Assembly (NCBI GenBank): GCA_046290815.1
Contig: JBKBUF010000002.1
Coordinates: 62,001-126,000, forward strand
Direction of reading: 5' to 3'
Length of the DNA: 64,000 bases
DNA from: JBKBUF01 sp046290815
GTDB taxonomy: Bacteria > Bacteroidota > Bacteroidia > Cytophagales > Cytophagaceae
Shown: one piece after another, positions 17,857-27,600 of the stretch
Layout of the letters: each line of letters begins with the position of its first letter
Position numbering within the stretch: position 1 is the first letter of the stretch
Translations under genes and position numbers: made by a program
Notes under the pieces: model-generated
Told to the model about the DNA's origin: nothing
Database searches by the model: none
Seen by the model: the letters and a program-made list of their open reading frames with translations, nothing else

Positions 17857-20157
17857 CTAATAAATCTCATGTAAATGTATTTGTTTTGATTTTTTCAGAT
17901 ATACATTAAAAGTAGCCCCTTCGCCTTCTTTACTGAATACTTCAATTTTACCGTCAGCATTATCAATGATCCTTTTTACAAGGAAAAGGCCTATACCGGT
18001 TCCTTCAACATGATCATGAAAACGCTTGAACATAGAAAATAATTTGTCCTTGCTTTTATCCGGGATACCTAAGCCGTTATCCTTGACACTTATTAAATAA
18101 TGATCCTCTAATTCTTTACAGGAAACCTCAACAATTGGTTTACGCTCAGGGTGACGATATTTTATTGCATTGGAAATAAGATTGTATAAAATTGTACGAA
18201 TATTATGCTTAGAAAATCTTATTCTGCTACATATATTCACATTTACAATTGCATTGGTACCTGATATCAAGGTTGAAATAGAGTCAAGAATTTCATCCAC
18301 CATAGGCTGCATTTCCAATTCAGATTCATCCTCATAAAAATGTCTTTGTAGCTTGGTAACTTCCGTAAGGTCGAATATGGTTTTTCTGAATCGTTGAACG
18401 GAAATATCCATCATAGTCAGAAGATTTTTTATCTGATGATCATCTATGCCTAACTCATCAATGTTTTCTGCCAAAACACTTAACAGACCTTCAATATTTG
18501 AAATGGGAGCTTTAAGATCATGAGAGGCAGTATAAATAAAATTATCAAGATCGGCATTAACCTTGCTAAGTTCTGCATTCTTTTTTACAAGGTCAGTTTC
18601 GGCTTTTTTAATATCTGTAAGATCTCTTGTGATTTTTGAAAATCCTATAACTTTTCCTTCTTGATTGCTAATGGAATTAACAATCGTATTGGCCCAATAT
18701 CTTTCGCCTCCTTTTTTTACACGCCAGCCTTCATGTTCATATCTGCCCGCTTCCCTGGCTTTTATTAATTCATATTCCGGCAAGCCTGCAGATACATCTT
18801 CTTCTGTAAAAAAAACTGAAAAATGCCGTCCTATGATTTCTTTATTTTCATATCCTGTTATATTTTTTGCTCCGGAGTTCCATGTATTGACATATCCATA
18901 ATTATCTATCATAAAAATGGCGTAATCCTTTATTCCATTTACTAACAGTCTATATCGCTCCTCACTTTCCTTTAATGCTTTCTCAATTTTTTTCTGTTGG
19001 GTAAGGTCTTTGGTTACTTTGGAGAAGCCGATGATTTTATTGTTTTTGTAAATCGGTGTCAGTACCACATGAACCCATATGAGGGTTCCATCCTTTTTTA
19101 ATCTCCATCCCTGGTCTTCAAACCTGCCTTTCTCACCCGCTTCCTTTATTTCATATTCCGGATAACCGGAATCAATATATTTTTTAGGATAAAATTTTGA
19201 GATATGTTTACCTATAATATCTTCAGAAGTATACCCCAGAATGCTTTCTACACCTTTGTTTATAGATGAAATATAACCATCAGGATCAAGCATGAATATG
19301 CAGTAATCCAGAATACTATCTATAAGAAGTTTATATTTGTCTTCAGTTTCTTTGATTTTCTGTTCTGCAAGTTTTCTATGGGTCAAATCCTGAGTTACCT
19401 TAGAAAAGCCAATGAGCTTTTTCTCGAGAATTATAGGTGTAATGATTACATTAGCCCAGAATTGTGTTCCATCTTTTCGGACCCGCCATCCCTCATCTTC
19501 AAATCGTCCGTCCTCTATAGCTTTTTCCAATTCATATTCAGCATAACCTGCTTCGATTGCATCCTGAGGATAAAACAGTGAAAAGTATCTTCCTACCACT
19601 TCTTTAAATTTATATCCCATTAACCTTTCCGCCCCTTCATTCCAGTTGGATATATGACCATTTTCATCAAGTATAATGATGGAGTAATCTTTAATGGTGG
19701 TAATACCCTGAATCAGGAGTTTGTTCTGTTGCTGAATCTTCAATATTTCATTCTCGGCTTTTTTCCTTTCAGTGAGGTCTCTGGTAACTTTAGAAAAACC
19801 TATAAGCTGATCATCATGATAGATGGGAGTAATTATTACGTTGGCCCAGTAAATAGATTTATCTTTTCTGACTCTCCAGCCTTCATCTTCAAACCTGCCT
19901 TTTTCGATAGCCTTTTTCAGTTCCAGCGTCGGATAATCAATATCAATTTGTTCCTTAGGATAAAAAACAGAAAAATGTTTACCTATTATTTCAGCCGGAA
20001 TATACCCAATCAACCTTTGAGCTCCGGGATTCCAGGTGACAATATACCCATGAGGATCAAGCATAAAAATAGCGTAGTCTTTAACACTGTCAACTAACAA
20101 TTTGTATTGTTCCTCCGGTTGACTAAGATAATCTGTTTTTGGGTTTTCGGTAATCAT
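17857..20157 (-). CDS. Sensor histidine kinase with four tandem PAS domains
   Basis: 766 residues, soluble. Four PAS/PAC units of about 125 residues follow each other (about 20-135, 145-265, 270-390, 395-515). All share the same signature: 'YAIFMLDPHGYI' or a variant, then 'GRFEDEGWR' or a variant, then 'WANVIITPI' or a variant, and 'IGFSKVTRDLT'. They are much closer to each other than PAS domains usually are, so they arose by recent internal duplication. The kinase core has His near 546 ('IYTASHDLKAPISNIEGLL') and 'VEGTGIGLFLVKRI'. No partner receiver lies alongside. Such tandem PAS units often bind haem or flavin or form a signal-relay rod; which applies here cannot be read from the sequence. 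Confidence 0.92.
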   Translation of the reverse strand: MITENPKTDYLSQPEEQYKLLVDSVKDYAIFMLDPHGYIVTWNPGAQRLIGYIPAEIIGKHFSVFYPKEQIDIDYPTLELKKAIEKGRFEDEGWRVRKDKSIYWANVIITPIYHDDQLIGFSKVTRDLTERKKAENEILKIQQQNKLLIQGITTIKDYSIIILDENGHISNWNEGAERLMGYKFKEVVGRYFSLFYPQDAIEAGYAEYELEKAIEDGRFEDEGWRVRKDGTQFWANVIITPIILEKKLIGFSKVTQDLTHRKLAEQKIKETEDKYKLLIDSILDYCIFMLDPDGYISSINKGVESILGYTSEDIIGKHISKFYPKKYIDSGYPEYEIKEAGEKGRFEDQGWRLKKDGTLIWVHVVLTPIYKNNKIIGFSKVTKDLTQQKKIEKALKESEERYRLLVNGIKDYAIFMIDNYGYVNTWNSGAKNITGYENKEIIGRHFSVFFTEEDVSAGLPEYELIKAREAGRYEHEGWRVKKGGERYWANTIVNSISNQEGKVIGFSKITRDLTDIKKAETDLVKKNAELSKVNADLDNFIYTASHDLKAPISNIEGLLSVLAENIDELGIDDHQIKNLLTMMDISVQRFRKTIFDLTEVTKLQRHFYEDESELEMQPMVDEILDSISTLISGTNAIVNVNICSRIRFSKHNIRTILYNLISNAIKYRHPERKPIVEVSCKELEDHYLISVKDNGLGIPDKSKDKLFSMFKRFHDHVEGTGIGLFLVKRIIDNADGKIEVFSKEGEGATFNVYLKKSKQIHLHEIY

Positions 20158-20284
20158 AGAATTTGACTAATAAGTCGATTATTTTAAAGACTTCACAAGT
20201 TTGAGTAATGGGAACTAAAACTTAGACTTTAACCTAACAATAACTCAAAATAAGGTATTTTGATTAAAAATAAGATTAATAAGC

Positions 20285-21355
20285 CTACAATTTTGAGGTG
20301 GGGCATGGAAGCACCTTCATGGGCTTGTGTTTTTCGCTTTTTTTGAAGAGGTAGGTAATATTTAACTCATGCGAACCTCCTGTGCGGGCATCATGTAACT
20401 TGCTTATTGTAAAATCATAGCTGTAACTTACTCTCCATTCTCTAAGCTTTACACCAAGAATAGCTACCACCGATTCATTATTTCTGAGTTCTCTGTTATA
20501 TTTTTTTAACGGTATACCTCTGTACCAACCACCTGCGACAAATTCATTATACAGCAAATAAATACCTGTATCAAACTGATCGGATTTACCTTGCATTTTA
20601 TAATGAATGGTTGGGACTAAATAAAGTTGATCGTCATGGTGTCCCATGTGAGGTTTAGTTTCCCCTTTAAGTACTGCAAATTTATATCCGGCGGTAAAAC
20701 TATGTTTGGCCGGTAAGATGCTGACAGTCCCGTCTCCAAATGATTGATTCGGTGTATTTAAATGGTGACCTGCATAGGAAAACCAGAATTTCTTAGAATA
20801 AAACATACCACCTGCACCTATATCAAACATACTTGCTCTTCTTCCTGATACAGTAGGATCAAGGGTGCTTTGTCCGGTATATCCCTGATCCACGTTATGC
20901 TGATCCGGAAACCGCATGTGTGTGTAATCAATTGTCCTGGTAATGTATCCTGCCTGTAATCCCGGCCTGAAGGCAAGCTTTTTAGTGATACCTAATTCGT
21001 AGGAGTACTGAAGTACTATTTCAGTGGAGTTAATATAATTTCTTCCCTGAAAATCTTTAATTGCCATTAATCCGATTCCACTTTTTGAACCGGGAAAATA
21101 AGTATCAAAAGAAAAAAGAGAAGTAATGTATTTAGCTTCCAATCTCGGCCATTGTAGTCTTTGATGAAACATGGCTCTGTGGGTGTGTGTACTTCCTGCA
21201 AATGCAGGGTTTAAGTAGAGCGCCGCTGCATAAAACTGCGAAAATTGAATATCCTGTGATCGGGCCTCATTGAAGCAGGAGGTTGTAATACAAAATACAA
21301 CTAATAAACTATATAATATCCTTTTGAATCGCACTTGCAAAACCGGGTCCTCCAT
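20285..21355 (-). CDS. PorP/SprF family outer-membrane protein (cassette B)
   Basis: 356 residues. The signal region is followed by 'QDIQFSQFYAAALYLNPAFA' and a beta-barrel with 'SYSYDFTISKLHDARTGG' and 'SHELNITYLF'. It ends with MKVLPCPTSKL, so the L-P-C-P tail seen in the two other copies is kept. It begins 3 bp after the lipoprotein gene stop and closes the operon giant-lipoprotein-porP. By analogy with SprB and SprF it should be the outer-membrane partner that supports secretion or anchoring of the 2681-residue protein upstream. It is closer to the cassette C copy than to A, for example in 'FYSKKFWFSYAGHHLNTPNQ'. Confidence 0.93.
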   Translation of the reverse strand: MEDPVLQVRFKRILYSLLVVFCITTSCFNEARSQDIQFSQFYAAALYLNPAFAGSTHTHRAMFHQRLQWPRLEAKYITSLFSFDTYFPGSKSGIGLMAIKDFQGRNYINSTEIVLQYSYELGITKKLAFRPGLQAGYITRTIDYTHMRFPDQHNVDQGYTGQSTLDPTVSGRRASMFDIGAGGMFYSKKFWFSYAGHHLNTPNQSFGDGTVSILPAKHSFTAGYKFAVLKGETKPHMGHHDDQLYLVPTIHYKMQGKSDQFDTGIYLLYNEFVAGGWYRGIPLKKYNRELRNNESVVAILGVKLREWRVSYSYDFTISKLHDARTGGSHELNITYLFKKSEKHKPMKVLPCPTSKL

Positions 21356-21358
21356 TAA

Positions 21359-21652
21359 TTAATAAATATCAAATTCTACAGAACTGGAAGCATTGGTGTT
21401 TTTTAATTTCCTGGCAGTTTCCTGGTTTATTTTTATAATTGCCTGCCTTCTTTTCTCTGCCTGTTTTTCTCTTTTATTATTTCTTTTGTTATTGTCCTCA
21501 ATCACTTCTTTGGTTTCCCTTACATGGAAATTGTTATGTTCATCTTTAAGGGTTTTATGATGCCTTTCATGAAGGTGATGCCCTCTGTACTGATCCTTAT
21601 TGCAGGCAGCAAAGAATAATATTAAAACTAAATATAAAATATAACGCATCAT
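21359..21652 (-). CDS. Small basic lipoprotein of cassette B
   Basis: 97 residues, with a second Met one codon later as an alternative start. A lipobox ('LFFAACNKDQYRGHH') places the lipidated Cys at residue 17. The mature part is rich in His, Lys, Arg, Glu and Asn ('HLHERHHKTLKDEHNNFH') with a charged helical stretch ('KRNNKREKQAEKRRQ') and ends in 'SVEFDIY'. The 13-residue segment LKDEHNNFHVRET is identical in the cassette C lipoprotein. No known domain was recognised. The gene lies 2 bp after the giant gene stop and 3 bp before porP, which implies coupled translation. Placement and conservation suggest a third part of the giant/PorP machine, but this is inference. Confidence 0.82.
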   Translation of the reverse strand: MMRYILYLVLILFFAACNKDQYRGHHLHERHHKTLKDEHNNFHVRETKEVIEDNNKRNNKREKQAEKRRQAIIKINQETARKLKNTNASSSVEFDIY

Positions 21653-21654
21653 AA

Positions 21655-24600
21655 TTATCGGTCTAGAGTAACACTACCTTCCATTTGGAATGGACCTGCA
21701 TTCTGCTCTGTATTTCCTTCATAATAGAGGATCCAGGGATATGTACCGTTAGGCATATCTTCTCCTCTGTAAGTTCCGTCCCATCCTTCTTTCGGATCTT
21801 CTGAATGGAATATAACCTCACCCCATCTGTTAAAAATTAATAGCTTATACGTTTTCAGGTATTTGCTAAAGGTGATGAATCCATCATTATGTCCATCTTT
21901 ATTTGGAGTAAATATATTAGGAACAGATACTCTTGGCGGACATACATCTACCACCAATACGGTATCCATAACGCCACAGTTATGTTCGTTGAAAACTTTT
22001 ACACTATAAAGTCCGGGCTCTCCTACTTCTTCAATCATGCCTGTATTACCACTGCCTGTCCAGAGATAATGATGACCCGGACCTGCACTGATTTTTACAG
22101 TATTCTGGGTTTCTTTACAGAATGTAATCTTTATATCTGCATTAGGCTTCGGATACGGATGGAAGCTCACTAATGATGAATCTCTTCTTATACATGAGCC
22201 AAGGGTATATTCTACTTTATAAAAACCATCTGTTGTTGTGGAATACTCTGAACCTGTAAAGTCTATCACCTGATTGTTCTTGTACCAGGTATATACAGGA
22301 TTTGCATTACCTGAAATGTTAGTTGGTCTGGCATTCAGATAAACTATATCTCCTATACATGCCGGAATATTTTCCAATCTAAGATCAGGAACCGGGAAAA
22401 TGGTGACGATCACAGAATCAAGATTTGAACAACCATTATTACCTGTTGTGGACAAGACAAGTACTGCTTCTCCTCTGTTTTTGTCCTGATCCGAGATCAC
22501 ATAGGTGGCTGTTAAAGTATTTTCATCAGGCAGAAATTGTCCGGACCCTAGAGTCATCCAGTTACCTCCCGAGGCGTTGGTCACAGAGCCATTTAGTAAT
22601 ATCACATCGGTATCTCTGCATACTGTTATATCAGGACCTGCTGTGGGCACGGGAACTGGTGTTATAAATAAATCCGTTGAGTCAATAACCTGCTTGCAGG
22701 TATTACCTAATACGGAAGTTAATATTAATGTTACTTTGCCATTATCTTTATCCTCGATACTTGGTTCATAGTATGTCAATAAAGAACTGGGGTTGCTAAA
22801 CGTACCGGTGCCGGTGGTAGACCATATAGCTGAAGAAGCCACAGTGATGTCACCGAAGAAAGCAACCGCCGGTGCATCTCTGCACACCGACTGATCTCCT
22901 CCGGCTGAAACGGTTGGCAGAGGAAAATATCTAACTTCCAGACTGTCATACACAGGCTGACACAATCCATTTTGTGTGGTAACAACATAAATCTTTATCA
23001 TACCTGCAAGCGAATCTGCTGTGGTAAGATTATACTGAGTTTGTGCTGCATTTTGAGCAGTAAAATTACCGTTGCCTGAGGTGCTCCATTGCACTCCTCC
23101 TGCATTAGCAAAAATAGAGGTTAAGTTAATTGAACTTTGTCCCGGACAAATTCTTTGATCCTCTCCTACTTCCACTTCAGGACTCGGGACTAATGTCACT
23201 ATTAAGGAATCTGTTTTAGGTTCGCAACCGTTATTGCCTGTTGTTGTGAAATATAATTTTATTGAGCCATTTTCTCTATCATGCTGCGACACTACGTAAG
23301 AGGTAGTCAGTCCTGAAGCAGAAGGACTAAAACTTCCGGCACCATTTTGAGACCATATTCCTCCTCCTGCATTTTGAACAGTTCCTTCAAGTTGTACCAT
23401 CTCCGTATCTTCACACACTTGTTGATCAGGTCCTGCATCAGCCGATGGTCTTGGCCTGATTAAAATCGGTATATTTCTTACTGCCGGAGGACAAGCTCCG
23501 TTTCCTGTTGTGGAAACCGAAACCGTTACATTCACATTAGCAAAATCTGTTATAGAAGGCAGGTAGGTAGGATTTGCAGTGGTTGGATCGGGACTAAATG
23601 ACCCCGAACCTGAAGTTGACCAAACTACACCTGCAGCATTAGAGAATGTTGATATTAATTCTGCACCTGCATTGTCTGCACAGATACTTGCGGAGCTTCC
23701 TGTAACCTGCGGTATAGGAGAGAAAGAAATTTGTAATGAGTCTTTTATCGCCCTACAGGTGCCATGGCCTGTACTATGGAAGAATAAATATACATTTCCT
23801 TCGGCCTTATCAGTAATAGATGGAACATATTGAACATTCAAGCCTTGTTCTGACGGAGAAAATGTACCTGATCCGGATGTAATCCAATAACCGCTGGTCG
23901 CAACTGTGACAGAACCTGATAAGTTTACTCCGGCATCAGCAGCACATATTAACCTATCTGTTCCGGCTTCTATTGAAGGTGCAGGAGTTATAAAAATCTC
24001 TACAGAATCTCTTACAGGTTTACACAAACCGGTGCCTGTTGTTGTAAGATACATTTTCACCCTACCTGCAGCTGTATCCTGATCGGAAATAATATATCTT
24101 GTGAAAAGTTCGGAAGCAGAAGGATCAAATGATCCTGATCCGGTGGTAGTCCACATACCCCCTGTTGCTCTTATTACTCCTCCTCCTAAATTTACAGATC
24201 CGGCATCGGCACAAATAGTCTGATCTGTACCTGCATCCGCTATAGGACGAGGTAAAATGGTTAATGGTGTAGAAGCTGTAACCGGTTTGCAGTTACCATT
24301 GCCTGTAGAGGTAAGTGTCAGAAGTACTGAGCCGCTTGATTTGTCTGTTTCACTTGGGATATAGCTTGCATTCAATACAGTTGATGAAGGAGAGAAATTT
24401 CCTGTACCAGAGGTTGACCAAATTCCACCGGTAGCTATTGCTACACTGCCGGAGAGTCTGATATATGATGAATCTGCACATATATCAGCAAGTGTTCCCG
24501 GATTGACAACCGGAACTGGGGTGATGATCAGATTCATAGTATCTGAAACAGGTTTACAGCTTCCGTTACCTGTACTTACTATGGCAAGTTTTACCAATCG

Positions 24601-27600
24601 CGCCGCCGTATCGGCATCAGAAGGAATATAAATAGTATTTAGCCTGAAGTGATCAGGATGAAATTGCCCGCTTCCGCTGGTATGCCATTCTCCACCTGTA
24701 GCAACAGTCACAGATCCGAATAAGCTTACTTCTCTGTTGTCTGCACATATGGTTTGATCGTTGCCTGCGTTTATAGTAGGAACAGGAGTGATAAATAATC
24801 TTAGAGATTGTGTTATTGGATTACATGTACCATTCCCTGTAGATGTCAGGCTAAGTGTTACTGTCCCGTTATTCCTATCCTGATTTGAAATATTATAATT
24901 GGTTTGAAGTTGATTGGATGCTGAGAATGTACCTGTTCCGGATGTTGTCCAGCTACCTCCCGTGGCGATAGTAACATTTCCTGATAGCTGTACAAAAGCA
25001 GAGTCTGCACAAACTGTAATATCTGATCCCGGAGTAACCACAGGAACTGGGGTAAATGTTAACAAAATATTATTGGTAACCGCATTACAATTGCCGTTAG
25101 AGCTGGTGGTTAAACTCAGCAATACATTGCCTTGGTCTTTATCTGTTGCAGAAGGGTAATATGTAGTATTTAATGAATGAACGCCTGGTATAAAAATACC
25201 GGATCCTGCACTTGACCAGACTCCCCCGCCCGAATGGCCTATGTTTCCGGATAAAGGAATTGATTGCACATCGCGACAAACAGAAATATCAGATCCTGCA
25301 CTTGCATAAGGTACCGGAGTGATAGTGATCATTACATCATCGCGCACCGGTTTACAATTTCCGTTACCGGTTGTTGTCAGTCTTAACACCACAGATTTGT
25401 TGGTGGTATCCTGATCTGTTACATGATAAGTGGTTGTTAAATTGTTGTCCGGAGTGAAATTTCCTGTTCCAGATATGGTTGTCCATATAGCTCCCTCTGC
25501 TATAGTTACGTTGCCTGAAAGATTTACCTCACGGCTATCTGCACAAATTATTCTGTCAAAACCTGCATTGACAGTTGGAGCCGGAGTAATTGTTAATTCC
25601 ATTTGGGCAGACACCGGTTCGCAAATGGAAACCCCTGTAGAAGTCAGGTACAATGTTACTTTTCCTGAGTTTATGTCTGCCGCTGAAGGAACGTAAGTAA
25701 TGACAAGCGAATTGTTATTCGGAGAAATAGTACCAGTACCATTGGCTGACCATACGGAGGTACTTGAGCCTGTAAGTGACCCTTGTATACGAACACCTGC
25801 AGTGTCTGCACAAACAGTGAGGTCAGAACCTGCGCTGACAATAGGTGCTTTTGTAAAAGTGATATTTACCTGGTCTGAAACCTCAGGACAAAATTCCGTT
25901 GGGTTGGTGGTTATGGTTAATGTTACACCAGTATTTATTTCATCTTCTGTAGGAAGATAAGCTGTATTTAACCTTTCATTATCCGGACTAAATGAACCAT
26001 TGCCACCTGTCCATCTACCGGGAGTTCCGGCAGCATTGAGGTAAACAGGCACATTAAATTCACATACATTAATATCAGGACCTGCGTCTATTTCAGGCGA
26101 CTCTGCAAAACTAATTACAATGTTATCCGAAACCGGATTGCATCCGGGAGCACCGGTAACAGTAAGTGTAAAAGAAACAGAACCCTGATCCAGGTCATCG
26201 CTGCTGATATTGTATCTTGTTGAGGCCACATTTCCTGAAGGAGTAAAAGAGCCTGACCCATTATGAGTCCATGAAACTGAATTAGCATTTTGCACAATTC
26301 CGTTTAATTCAGCACTGGTAACTGAACCACATAGAGTTTGATCAGGACCTGCATTCACAGTAGGCGCGCGGTTGATGGTGATCACCATTTCATCAGTAAC
26401 AGGAAGGCAAGTGCCGTTACCGGTGGTAATGGCTCTGAGCGTAACCGCACCGGCTGTCATTTCAGATGCGGTCGGAGTATAGCTGATATTAAGTGCATTT
26501 CTGTCGGGACTGAAAGTACCTGCGCCACCAGTCCAGGATACTCCGGTGGCAATATTTACTGAAGCATTTATTGAAACACCGGGATTATCAGAACAAACTG
26601 TAATATCCGGCCCGGCATTTACAGTAGGTGTTGGCGTAAAAGTAATTATTACCTGATCACTAACAGGATTACATGTTCCATTTCCTGTTGTTGTAGCTGT
26701 TAAGGTTACGCTACCTGAAGTTTTATCTGCTGTCGAAGGTACGTAAGTAGGATTTAATACAAAGTTTGAAGGTACGAAAGTACCACTTCCACTACTAGTC
26801 CAGGAGACACCGGTTGCAACGGTTATTACTGATGTTAAATGAACGTTATTGACGTCTCTGCAAATTGATATGTCATCCGGAACCACAACTGTTGGTGCCG
26901 GTGTAATGGTAAGAACCATAGAAGAAGTCTGAGCTGGGCAAACACCATTGCCCGTACTGGTTAATATCAGAGTTACAGATCCGTTACCTTTGTCGGTTAA
27001 TGACGGAATATAATTTACATTCAGGTTATCAGGTGTTGGACTGAAGCTTCCGGAACCGGAGGTAGTCCATGTACCTCCGCCTGCATTGGTAACAGTACCT
27101 GTAATATTTACCGAGTTGGCATCTGCACAAATAGATCTGTTAGGACCTGCATTTACAATAGGCATGGGTGAAAGATTGATTCTCGCCTGATCACTCACCG
27201 GCCGGCAGTTGCCATTGCCGGTGGAAGTTAAAGTAAGGATAACATGTCCGTTGGAAACATCAGCAGTTGTTGGGTTATATGCAGTTGACAAATTATTCGC
27301 AGATGGAGAAAATGTACCGGCTCCGCTGCTTGTCCACGTACCCCCTGTTGCTACTGTTACAGTTCCGCTTAAAGAAGCGGACGAGGTATTTCCACAAATG
27401 TTCTGATCCGGTCCTGCATCTACAACAGGTGCATCGGTAATATTAATTAATATTTCATCTGAAACAGGAAGACAGTTACCATTACCTGTTGATATAAGCG
27501 TTAATGTTACTGACCGGTTGATAATTTCCGTGGCTGTTGGAGTATATTGTGTTGAGAGATTATTTCTTCCCGGGCTGAAAGTACCATTTCCTCCCACCCA

